DNA of 64,000 nt from Micromonospora okii (lineage in GTDB: Bacteria > Actinomycetota > Actinomycetes > Mycobacteriales > Micromonosporaceae). Shown here one piece after another: positions 1 through 7,154 of this stretch (position 1 is its first letter; the number at the start of each line of letters is the position of its first letter). A program made the translations under genes and the position numbers. The DNA lies in assembly GCF_020884795.1 (NCBI RefSeq), contig NZ_BBZF01000020.1:164812-228811 (forward strand), given 5' to 3'. Below the pieces are notes generated by a model that had not been told where the DNA came from, searched no databases, and saw only the letters and a program-made list of their open reading frames with translations.

Positions 1-486
1 CTGCTCGCGCGGCGGCTGGAAGTTCAGGCGCAGCGCCTTGCCGGGGCCGTCGGGCAGCGGCAGGGTGTAGAACTCGCCGTCGTACGCGACGTCCTTGCGG
101 CCGACGGCGAGCCGGACGATGTCGACGTACTCCCGGGTGCGGGCCAGTGGCTTGACGAAGCGCACCCCGTGCCAGCCCTCGGAGACCTGCGGGCCTGAGA
201 CGCCCAGCCCGAGCCGGAACCGGCCGCCGGAGAGGGCGTCGATGCTGGCCGCCGTCATCGCGGTCATCGCCGGGGTGCGGGCGGGGATCTGCATCACCCC
301 GCTGCCCACGTCGATCCGCTCGGTCTGCCCGGCCAGCCAGGCCAACATGCTCGGCGAGTCGGAGCCGTACGCCTCCGCCGCCCACACCACCGAGTACCCG
401 AGGCGGTCGGCCTCCTGGGCGAACGCCAGGTGGTCGGCGGGTGTGCTCCACGCCGTCCGGTATCCGAGACTGAGCCCGAGTCGCAC
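1..486 (-). CDS. LLM-class F420-dependent oxidoreductase, C-terminus cut by window edge
   Basis: Reads leftward off the window from a GTG at 484-486; 162 residues are present. The N-terminus (RLGLSLGYRT) followed by HLAFAQEADRLGYSVVW and the GGRFRLGLGVSGPQVSEGW segment is the standard start of the luciferase-like (LLM) barrel family that uses deazaflavin F420. Such enzymes reduce or oxidise small metabolites in the cytoplasm; the substrate cannot be told from this part. The remaining half of the protein lies left of the window. It is divergent from the aldo/keto reductase at 704. Confidence 0.85.
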   Translation of the reverse strand, partial: MRLGLSLGYRTAWSTPADHLAFAQEADRLGYSVVWAAEAYGSDSPSMLAWLAGQTERIDVGSGVMQIPARTPAMTAMTAASIDALSGGRFRLGLGVSGPQVSEGWHGVRFVKPLARTREYVDIVRLAVGRKDVAYDGEFYTLPLPDGPGKALRLNFQPPREQ

Positions 487-703
487 TGGTCCTCCCCCAT
501 CGGCCGCACCACAGGTCGCACCAGGTTACGCAACGCGGGCGGTGGGGCCGCCCCCGGTCGGTTGGCGAACGCGTCACACCGGGGCGCGGGGGGCGGCGGC
601 GCGGCGGGGGCGGAAATCGGCGGCGCGGCGGGCGGCGGCGGGGCGCAGGAACTTGACGGAGGCGAGGATATCGGTGGCGGCGGGTTCGAAATAAGGTTCA
701 CCC

Positions 704-1675
704 ATGCAACAGCGACCGCTCGGCCGAAGCGGGCTGGCGGTTTCCCGGCTCGCGCTCGGCACCATGACCTGGGGCCGGGACACCGACGCCGACGACGCTG
801 CCGCCCAGCTCAAGAGCTACCTCGACGCGGGCGGCAACCTGGTGGACACCGCCGACGTGTACGGCGACGGGGACGCCGAGTCGGTCATCGGCTCCCTGCT
901 GGGCGGCCTGGTCCCCCGCGACGAGCTGCTGCTCGCGACGAAGGCGGGGCTGCGGCCGGGCACCGGCCGACGCCGGGACAACTCCCGGGGTCACCTGCTG
1001 CGCACCCTGGACGCCTCGCTGCGCCGGCTCGGCACGGACCACGTCGACCTGTGGCAGGTCCACGGGTACGACCCGGACACGCCGCTGGAGGAGACCCTCG
1101 CGGCGCTGGACCACGCGGTGGCCAGCGGGCGGGTCCGCTACGTCGGGGTGTCGAACTTCTCCGGCTGGCAGACCGCCCGGGCGGCGGCGTGGCAGGCGGC
1201 CTGGCCGGGGCGGGCCCCGGTGGTGGCCGCGCAGGTGGAGTACTCGCTGCTGGAGCGGGGGGTGGAGCGGGAGGTGCTGCCGGCCTGCGAGGCGCTGGGG
1301 CTGGGCGTGCTGCCCTGGTCGCCGCTGGGGCGGGGGGTGCTCACCGGCAAGTACCGGCACGGGCGGCCGGCCGACTCGCGGGCCGCGTCGGCGCACTTCG
1401 AGGCGTTCGTGGCGACGTACCTGGAGCCGCGCTGCTCCAGCATCGTGGAGGCGGTGGCCACGGCCGCGGGCGGGCTCGGGGTGTCGCCGCTGGAGGTGGC
1501 GCTGGCCTGGATCAGGGACCGGCCCGGGGTGACGGCCCCGATCCTCGGCGCCCGCACGGTCGGGCAACTGCTCGGCGCGCTCCAGGTGGAGCGGATGTCC
1601 CTGCCGGACGAGATCGTCATCGCCCTCGACGACGTGTCGGCCGTCCCGGTGGGCTATCCCGAGCGGGACGGCTGA
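704..1675 (+). CDS. Aldo/keto reductase
   Basis: 323 residues, the usual length of the family. A TIM-barrel NAD(P)H-dependent oxidoreductase that reduces aldehydes and ketones. The four catalytic positions are visible: Asp48 and Tyr53 in VDTADVYG, Lys80 in LLATKAG, His120 in WQVHGYD. Near the C-terminus PGVTAPILGARTVGQL is the cofactor-binding loop. The ATG at 704 is the first in-frame start matching the family N-terminus (MQQRPLGRSGLAVSRL). The physiological substrate is unknown. Confidence 0.93.
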   Translation: MQQRPLGRSGLAVSRLALGTMTWGRDTDADDAAAQLKSYLDAGGNLVDTADVYGDGDAESVIGSLLGGLVPRDELLLATKAGLRPGTGRRRDNSRGHLLRTLDASLRRLGTDHVDLWQVHGYDPDTPLEETLAALDHAVASGRVRYVGVSNFSGWQTARAAAWQAAWPGRAPVVAAQVEYSLLERGVEREVLPACEALGLGVLPWSPLGRGVLTGKYRHGRPADSRAASAHFEAFVATYLEPRCSSIVEAVATAAGGLGVSPLEVALAWIRDRPGVTAPILGARTVGQLLGALQVERMSLPDEIVIALDDVSAVPVGYPERDG

Positions 1676-1793
1676 GCCCGACCGCCGGGCGGAAAGGGCG
1701 AAGTCGGGCGGAGTCGGCGGGTCCGGGCGGAACCGGGGTGGTCCGGGCCGGGCGGCGGGCGGCGGCGGTCACCCCGGGAGGGGGTGGCGGACG

Positions 1794-2012
1794 GTGGCCC
1801 GGCTGGGCAGCATGGAACGTATGGACTACGAATACGCGCCGCTGCGGCTGCCCTCGAACGTCGACCGGCTCACCGCCGCGGCGCAGTTGGCGATCCAGGC
1901 GGAGTTCTCCGGGTGGGAGCTGGCCCGGGTGCGGCTGTACCGGGACGGCACGCGGCAGGTCATGCTGCGCCGCCGGGTGGTCAACCAGCCGCAGCCCGGC
2001 CTGTCGTACTGA
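1794..2012 (+). CDS. DUF5703 family small protein
   Basis: 72 residues from GTG 1794, which sits about 9 bases after a GGGAGGGGG tract. In-frame ATGs at 1812 and 1821 are alternatives, and the family core begins at the second (DYEYAPLRLP). The body (LAIQAEFSGWELARVRLYRDGTRQVMLRRR) is the DUF5703 signature, found as a single small protein in many actinobacteria, function unknown. It stands alone between the aldo/keto reductase and a convergent acidic gene. Confidence 0.8.
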   Translation: MARLGSMERMDYEYAPLRLPSNVDRLTAAAQLAIQAEFSGWELARVRLYRDGTRQVMLRRRVVNQPQPGLSY

Positions 2013-2082
2013 CGGCCCCCGTCCCGGGCCCCGCCGGACGGCGGGCCCGGGACGGAGCGTGGCCCGGTGCCGGTGGCCGGCG

Positions 2083-2754
2083 TCAGTGCCGGTGGCCGGC
2101 GTGGTCGTGCTCGGAGTCCTCGTCGAGGTCCAGGAACGGGTGCTCGTCGAGGCGCCCGACGAGCCGGTCGTCGGCGGCCGGCTGGAACGGGCCCACCGGG
2201 TCGTCCTCCTCGAACGACTCCAGGTCGACGGGGGCGGTGACCTCGCTGACCATCACCACCCCGTCGAGCGGCTCCAGCTCCGGCACGTCCAGCGCGCTCA
2301 GCGAGCCGTCGCCGCTCTGCAGCAGCTCCAGCACCGCCTCGCCGACGCCCTCGACGGGCTCGGGCTCGTCGTCGGCGGGGATGCCCTCCCGGCGGGCCGC
2401 CTCGGCGGCCCGCAGCAGCGCCTCGACGCTGGGCACCCGGTAGTCGCGGCGCTGGCGCACCGAGATGACCCGGGGGTGCGGGTCGGTCGCCTCGACCCCC
2501 TCGGCCCCGACGCCGAAGCGCTCGTCGGCCTCGTCGGGGTCGATGGTCTCGACGTCCCAGGGGGTGACCTCGCCGAACGCGTCGAGCAGCAGCTCGTCGT
2601 ACGAAGAGGAGGCGTTGTTCAACGCGACGTACGCCTGCCAGACGTCGTCGTCGTCGATGCGACCCTGGGCGGCGCGGACGGCGGCCAGGTGCCGGCGGGC
2701 GGCGTCGATCACCCGCTCCAGGGCGGCGTCCAGCTCACCGTGCTGGTCGGTCAT
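2083..2754 (-). CDS. Acidic conserved hypothetical protein
   Basis: 223 residues, strongly acidic, ending in a His-rich tail (EHDHAGHRH) that might bind metal. An N-terminal helix-rich part (ALERVIDAARRHLAAVRAAQ) is followed by segments rich in Asp and Glu. No signal peptide, membrane segment or known motif was recognised. It follows the M20 hydrolase gene by 58 bases on the same strand and may be co-transcribed with it. Function unknown; the ORF is convincing from its length and composition. Confidence 0.72.
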   Translation of the reverse strand: MTDQHGELDAALERVIDAARRHLAAVRAAQGRIDDDDVWQAYVALNNASSSYDELLLDAFGEVTPWDVETIDPDEADERFGVGAEGVEATDPHPRVISVRQRRDYRVPSVEALLRAAEAARREGIPADDEPEPVEGVGEAVLELLQSGDGSLSALDVPELEPLDGVVMVSEVTAPVDLESFEEDDPVGPFQPAADDRLVGRLDEHPFLDLDEDSEHDHAGHRH

Positions 2755-2812
2755 GTGTGGTTCCCTTCATCAATGGGGGGGTTCCGGGCCCGCCGGCAGG
2801 CGACGGGCGCGG

Positions 2813-4141
2813 TCAGCAAGTCCGGAGGAAGCGGTCGAGAACCCGCACGCCGAACTGTAGTCCGTCGACCGGCACCCGCTCGTCGATGCCGTGGAACAGG
2901 CCGGAGAAGTTGAGGTCGGCGGGCAGCCGCAGCGGCGCGAAGCCGAAGCAACGGATGCCGAGCTGGGAGAACGCCTTGGCGTCGGTGCCGCCGGAGAGCA
3001 TGTACGGCACCGGCCGGGCGCCCGGGTCCTCCGCGCGCAGCGCCGCGGACATGGCCTCGACGAGGGGGCCGTCGAAGGTGGTCTCCAGGGCCGGCTGGCG
3101 CTGGATGTACTCGATGGCGATGTCCGGGCCGACCAGCTCGCGCAGTTGCCGCTCCAGCAGCTCGGACTGGCCGGGCAGGCTGCGGCAGTCGATGGTGGCG
3201 GTGGCCCGGCCGGGGATGACGTTGTCCTTGTAGCCGGCGGTGAGCCGGGTCGGGTTGGCCGTGTTGCGGATGGTCGCGCCGATGATGTTCGCGATCGGGC
3301 CGAGCTTGGCGATGGCGGTCTCCGGGTCCTCCGGGTCCAGCTCGACGCCGAGCAGGTCGGAGACCTCCTCCAGGAACGCCCGCACGGTGTCGGTGACGAC
3401 CACGGGGAAGCGGTGCCGGCCGACCCGGGCGACCGCCTCGGCGAGCGCGGTGACGGCGTTGTCGTCGTGCACCATCGAGCCGTGCCCGGGGCGGCCCTTC
3501 GCGTGCAGCCGCAGCCAGTCGATGCCCTTCTCGGCGGTCTCGATCAGGTAGAGCCGGCGGGACTCGTCGACGGTGTACGAGAAGCCGCCGACCTCGCCGA
3601 TCGCCTCGGTGCAGCCGTCGAAGAGGTCGCGGTGCCGCTGGGCCAGGAAGTGCGCGCCGTAGTCGCTGCCGGCCTCCTCGTCGGCGGTGAACGCCAGCAC
3701 GATGTCGCGGGCCGGCCGGACCCCGGCGCGCTGCCAGTCGCGCACGACGGCGAGCACCATGGCGTCGAAGTCCTTCATGTCGATCGCGCCCCGGCCCCAC
3801 AGGTAGCCGTCGCGCAGTTCCCCGGAGAACGGGTGGACCGACCACTCGTCGGCGTCGGCGGGCACCACGTCGAGGTGGCCGTGGACGAGCAGCGCGCCCC
3901 GGCCCGGGTCGGTGCCGGGGATGCGGGCGATGAGGTTGGCCCGGCCCGGGGCGGACTCGTGGATCCCGGCGTCGACGCCGACCTCGGCCAGCTTCTCCGC
4001 GACGTACTCGGCGGCTACGCGCTCACCCACACTGGTGGCGTTGTCCCCGGTGTTCGTGGTGTCGATGCGCAGCAGGTCGCGGCAGAGGTCCACGACCTCG
4101 GCGGTGGGGTCGGGTCGGGCGGAGGCGGCGTCGCTCGTCAT
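2813..4141 (-). CDS. M20/M25/M40 family metallo-hydrolase
   Basis: 442 residues from ATG 4141 (MTSDAASARP). A zinc-dependent amidohydrolase/peptidase of the M20 clan (ArgE/DapE/carboxypeptidase G2-like). The metal and catalytic motifs are present in order: LLVHGHLDVVPA, GRGAIDMKD (bridging Asp), AFTADEEAGSDYG (catalytic Glu-Glu), and a C-terminal FGFAPL...FHGIDERV segment with the last metal His. The dimerisation domain lies between. An upstream in-frame extension to 4465 is GC-rich low-complexity sequence and was rejected. Substrate (dipeptide or acylated amino acid) is not resolved. Confidence 0.92.
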   Translation of the reverse strand: MTSDAASARPDPTAEVVDLCRDLLRIDTTNTGDNATSVGERVAAEYVAEKLAEVGVDAGIHESAPGRANLIARIPGTDPGRGALLVHGHLDVVPADADEWSVHPFSGELRDGYLWGRGAIDMKDFDAMVLAVVRDWQRAGVRPARDIVLAFTADEEAGSDYGAHFLAQRHRDLFDGCTEAIGEVGGFSYTVDESRRLYLIETAEKGIDWLRLHAKGRPGHGSMVHDDNAVTALAEAVARVGRHRFPVVVTDTVRAFLEEVSDLLGVELDPEDPETAIAKLGPIANIIGATIRNTANPTRLTAGYKDNVIPGRATATIDCRSLPGQSELLERQLRELVGPDIAIEYIQRQPALETTFDGPLVEAMSAALRAEDPGARPVPYMLSGGTDAKAFSQLGIRCFGFAPLRLPADLNFSGLFHGIDERVPVDGLQFGVRVLDRFLRTC

Positions 4142-4463
4142 CGGTTCTTCATACCAGCCGCGCGGCGCGCGCAGCGCGCACGGCCGGTCCCGATCGCGTC
4201 CGACCACGCCCGCCCGACCCGCCCGACCGCCGTCCGACCAGGCCCGCCCGGCCCGCGCGACCGCCGCCCGATCACGCCCGACCGGCCCGCGCGGCCGGTT
4301 CCGGTGCCGCCCGGCCGGTCCGGCGTCCGCGCGGCGCGGCCCGCCGGGACGTCGTTTCGCGCGGGCGCGGCGGGGGTACCGCGCTCGCGTCCCGCACCGC
4401 CCACCGGGCCGCCCCCGCCTTCCCGCGTCGGGGCCGCCGAGCCCGTCAGCCGAGGAGGGCACC
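4142..4463. other. Divergent intergenic region, low-complexity GC repeats
   Basis: About 320 bases between the divergent M20 hydrolase and hemerythrin-like genes. It is filled with imperfect repeats of CCCGCCCGACC and CCGGCCCG type with no convincing ORF. It must hold both divergent promoters, but I cannot point to a clear -10/-35 pair. A Shine-Dalgarno-like GAGGAGGG sits at 4452-4459 before the ATG at 4464. Confidence 0.6.
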
Positions 4464-5081
4464 ATGACCGTCCCCCTGCCCCCGTTGCCGCCCGTGCCCG
4501 AGGAGGAGGGCTACCGGCCCGGCGGTCGCAGCCTCGTCGACCTCGTCGAGCGCGACCACCGGCGCCTGCTCGACCTCACCGACCGGGCGACCGACCCGGA
4601 CGGCCCGCCGGAACGGCTCGCCGAGGTGGTGGAGGTGCTCACCGCCACGGTCTCCCGGCACCTGTCGGCCGAGGAGCAGTACCTCTTCCCCGCCGTCCGG
4701 GCCGCCCTGCCGGAGCGCGCCGGGCCGGTGGACCGCCGGGTCGAGGAGGCCGGCGCGTTGCTGGCCGCCCTCAAGGGGCTGACCGGGCCCGCCGACCCCG
4801 CGCTGGCCGAGGTGGCCGCCCGGGTGCGCCGGCACGTCTCCGGGGTCGCCGCGCTGCTCGGCCCGCTGCGCGAGGTGGCCACGGAGGCCGAGCTGATCCG
4901 GCTGGGCAACCGGTGGGAGATCGCCGAGGAGGCCGCGCCGACCCGGCCGCACCCGGGGACGCCGGCGACGCCGCCGTGGAACCGGATCGTCGAGCCGGCG
5001 GTGGGCGTGGTGGACAAGGTCCGCGACGCCGTGACGGGCCGGCCGACGTACGAGTCGGACCTGGGGCGACCCGGGGACTGA
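4464..5081 (+). CDS. Hemerythrin domain-containing protein
   Basis: 205 residues from ATG 4464, preceded by GAGGAGGG. The hemerythrin HHE-type four-helix bundle occupies roughly residues 20-150: VERDHRRLLDL (first His), VSRHLSAEEQYLFPAV (His...Glu-Glu) and VRRHVSGVAALL (third His). These would coordinate a di-iron or single metal centre used in oxygen, NO or iron sensing or protection. The C-terminal 50 residues are Pro/Thr-rich and likely disordered. It is the first gene rightward after a divergent promoter region. Confidence 0.85.
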   Translation: MTVPLPPLPPVPEEEGYRPGGRSLVDLVERDHRRLLDLTDRATDPDGPPERLAEVVEVLTATVSRHLSAEEQYLFPAVRAALPERAGPVDRRVEEAGALLAALKGLTGPADPALAEVAARVRRHVSGVAALLGPLREVATEAELIRLGNRWEIAEEAAPTRPHPGTPATPPWNRIVEPAVGVVDKVRDAVTGRPTYESDLGRPGD

Positions 5082-5201
5082 CCGGTCGACGTCCGGTGAC
5101 CGGCCGATTGCCGGTCGTCATCGACCGGATACCGGACGTCCACAAAATGAAGCATTGGTAAACTCCGATCAGCGAAGCCCCTTCCGTCAATCTCCTCGTG
5201 G

Positions 5202-5220
5202 TCATACCGTCACGGTATGA
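5202..5220. promoter_or_regulatory. Palindromic operator overlapping the LysR start codon
   Basis: A perfect 8-bp inverted repeat (TCATACCG - TCA - CGGTATGA) contains the ATG at 5217-5219. TACCGT at 5205-5210 also sits at the right distance to be a -10 box for a leaderless transcript beginning at the ATG. A regulator bound here would block both transcription and translation, which suggests autoregulation by the LysR protein. The binding is inferred. Confidence 0.5.
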
Positions 5221-6212
5221 ATCTGGAGCTGCGACACCTGCGGGTGGTGTGCGCGATCGCGGAGACAGGGAGCGTGACGAAGGCGGCGTCCACGCTCGGC
5301 CTGGCCCAGCCGGCGCTCACCGCCCAGCTCCAACGCATCGAGCGGGCGCTCGGCGGGCCGCTGTTCGAGCGCGACCGCCGGGGCGCGCGCCCCACCCCGC
5401 TCGGCGAGCTGGTGCTGTCCCGGGCCCGGGTGCTGCTGCCGGCCATGCAGGGCCTCCAGGACGAGGCGGCCCGCCTGGCCGGCGCGGGCCCCACCCCCGC
5501 CCGGTACCGCTTCGGCGGGGTGAACAGCCCCATCCTCGGCCGCCTGGTGCACCGGCTCGCCGCCGAGCATCCCCAGGCACAGATCACCACGTACGCCTCC
5601 TGGTCCTCCGCCGAGCTGGCCCAGCTCGTGGGCGGCGGCCGGCTGGACTACGCCCTGCTCGGCGTCTGCGGCGACTCGGTTCCGCCCACCGGGTACGGGC
5701 TGACCTGGCGGGAGCTGGCGGTGGAGCCGGTGCAGGTGCTGCTGCCCGAGCGGCACCCGCTGGCCGGCCGCGACGAGGTGCGGCTGGTGGACCTGCGCCG
5801 GGAGCGGTGGGTCGCCGCCCCCGGCGACGGCTGCTTCGGCGACTGCTTCGCCGCCGCGTGCGCGCGCGCCGGCTTCACCCCCAGCAAGATGTACGAGGCC
5901 GACGTGCGTGGCTGCGTCGACCTGGTGGAGACGGGCGTGGCCGTGGCGCTGTGCCAGGCCACCTTCCGGTCGGTGCCCGGCCTGGTGACCCGGCGGCTTG
6001 CCGGGTCGCCGCTGCGCTGGCGGCTGCTGCTGGGCTGGCACCCGGACGCGACCGGGGCGGACTTCGCCGACGGGGTGCTGGAGGCGGCGGTGGCGGCGTA
6101 CACGGACACCCTGGCCGCGTACCCCGACTACCTGGCCTGGCTGCCGCACCACCCCGACTTCGGGGTGCGCCGGCCGGCCTCGGCCGGGGGCGTCGGGGTG
6201 CGAACCGCCTGA
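5217..6212 (+). CDS. LysR family transcriptional regulator
   Basis: 331 residues. The N-terminal winged helix (LRHLRVVCAIAETGSVTKAASTLG followed by AQPALTAQLQRIERALGGPLFERD) is textbook LysR. The periplasmic-binding-like effector domain follows from about residue 95. The effector part carries two Cys near GDGCFGDCF that could be redox or metal sensitive. No divergent target gene sits next to it; the neighbour upstream is the hemerythrin-like gene. The start codon lies inside a palindrome (5202-5220). Target genes are unknown. Confidence 0.93.
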   Translation: MNLELRHLRVVCAIAETGSVTKAASTLGLAQPALTAQLQRIERALGGPLFERDRRGARPTPLGELVLSRARVLLPAMQGLQDEAARLAGAGPTPARYRFGGVNSPILGRLVHRLAAEHPQAQITTYASWSSAELAQLVGGGRLDYALLGVCGDSVPPTGYGLTWRELAVEPVQVLLPERHPLAGRDEVRLVDLRRERWVAAPGDGCFGDCFAAACARAGFTPSKMYEADVRGCVDLVETGVAVALCQATFRSVPGLVTRRLAGSPLRWRLLLGWHPDATGADFADGVLEAAVAAYTDTLAAYPDYLAWLPHHPDFGVRRPASAGGVGVRTA

Positions 6213-6231
6213 CGCTGGGTATCCGGGCCAG

Positions 6232-6468
6232 ATGACCGATGCGCAGCCCACCGGCGACGACCGGGAGACCCTGCGGGCGGCGGCCGCCGCGCACACCACC
6301 GCCGCGGCGGACGTGGAGGCGTTCCTGCGCCGCCTGCCCGGGGTGCCGGGGCCGGCCGACGTGGCCGAGTACGCCACCCTGCTCAGCCGGGAGGAGCGGG
6401 CGCGCGGCGAGCGGCAGGCCGCCGCCGACGCCGCCGGCCTGGGGATCGGCAGCGTCGAGCAGCAGTGA
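6232..6468 (+). CDS. Small hypothetical protein
   Basis: 78 residues from ATG 6232, 19 bases after the LysR stop and probably co-transcribed. It is predicted to be almost all helix (VEAFLRRLPGVPGPADVAEYATLLSREE, written here as separate helices VEAFLRRLP and VAEYATLLSREE). Ala-rich, soluble, no known domain. It is followed immediately by a strong hairpin that ends the transcript, which supports it being a real last gene. Confidence 0.6.
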   Translation: MTDAQPTGDDRETLRAAAAAHTTAAADVEAFLRRLPGVPGPADVAEYATLLSREERARGERQAAADAAGLGIGSVEQQ

Positions 6469-6592
6469 CGCGGGCCCGCCCGGGCGGCACGGCGGGCCCG
6501 CGTCGGCAGTGAGATGGCCCGCCGGGCGGGACGGCGGGCCGGCATGGGCGGTGAGGTGGCCCGCCGGGCGACGTTGTGACGCCCGGCGGGCC
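6467..6592. terminator. Paired strong hairpins between convergent genes
   Basis: Two perfect GC-rich inverted repeats lie between the rightward LysR operon and the leftward DUF3140 operon. The first pairs 6467-6480 with 6491-6504 (14 bp), starting inside the stop codon of the small gene. The second pairs 6558-6570 with 6580-6592 (13 bp). Neither has an obvious U tract, as is common in actinobacteria. They likely act as a bidirectional terminator. Confidence 0.7.
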
Positions 6593-6608
6593 GGGTACGG
6601 CCGCGACC

Positions 6609-6959
6609 TCAGCGTTCCACGAGGATGTCGTGGCCCAGGTCGAGCAGGGAGTGCCGCCACTGGTCGTCGGCTGTTCCGGCGGCCGGGCGCGCGGCGGTCA
6701 GGGAGCGGATCCGCTCGACGGCCTCCCGCATCACCGCGATGTCCTCGCCGGTCAGGTCGACCTTGCGCTTGCGCAGCACGGCGAGGATCTGCCGGCCGGG
6801 CTCGGGCAGGTCGAGGTCCGGGTTCGGCCCGAACGACTCCTCCCCCGAGCCCCGGGTCAGCAGCCAACTGCGCAGTTGCTCGGAGGTGACGTTCACCTCG
6901 GCGTGGAAGTCCTCCCAGAGCACCTCGACCTCGGGGTCGAGTCGCGCCTCGCGTGCCAT
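6609..6959 (-). CDS. DUF3140 domain-containing protein
   Basis: 116 residues from ATG 6959. The sequence VLWEDFHAEVNVTSEQLRSW followed by LPEPGRQILAVLRKRKVDLTG and a C-terminal WRHSLLDLGHD is the DUF3140 family pattern, a small helical actinobacterial protein of unknown role. Its start overlaps the stop of the 60-residue ORF upstream (TGATG), which implies translational coupling. It is the last gene of a probable three-gene operon with the ClpC-like ATPase. Confidence 0.85.
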   Translation of the reverse strand: MAREARLDPEVEVLWEDFHAEVNVTSEQLRSWLLTRGSGEESFGPNPDLDLPEPGRQILAVLRKRKVDLTGEDIAVMREAVERIRSLTAARPAAGTADDQWRHSLLDLGHDILVER

Positions 6960-7141
6960 CACGCCTCCTCTTCCGGCTCTTGCGGCGGCGGCCCGGACGG
7001 CTCCGGGTCGCGGGTGTGGGAGCCCAGGCCCTCCGGCGGCACCCGCACCCGGGCGGGATTGGCCGTCGGCGGGGCCACGATCGGCTCGCTGCGCTGCGTG
7101 TCGCACTCGGTCTCGTCGTCGGGCTCCCCGGGTCCGGTCAT
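6959..7141 (-). CDS. Small Pro/Glu-rich protein
   Basis: 60 residues, rich in Pro, Glu and Thr and probably disordered, ending in PPPQEPEEEA. It lies 13 bases after the ClpC-like gene and its stop overlaps the DUF3140 start. The tight packing in the operon is the main reason to believe it is translated. No domain recognised. Confidence 0.5.
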   Translation of the reverse strand: MTGPGEPDDETECDTQRSEPIVAPPTANPARVRVPPEGLGSHTRDPEPSGPPPQEPEEEA

Positions 7142-7154
7142 CTCCGCCGCCCGT

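Noticed and set aside
430-2913. 827-codon plus-strand open frame
   Set aside because: It crosses the aldo/keto reductase, DUF5703 and the minus-strand acidic gene in other frames; its product is Gly/Arg/Ala low complexity, a usual shadow in very GC-rich DNA.
6609-7141. Toxin-antitoxin pair made of DUF3140 and the small upstream ORF
   Set aside because: The sizes and overlap fit, but no toxin fold is seen and both genes sit in an operon with a Clp ATPase.
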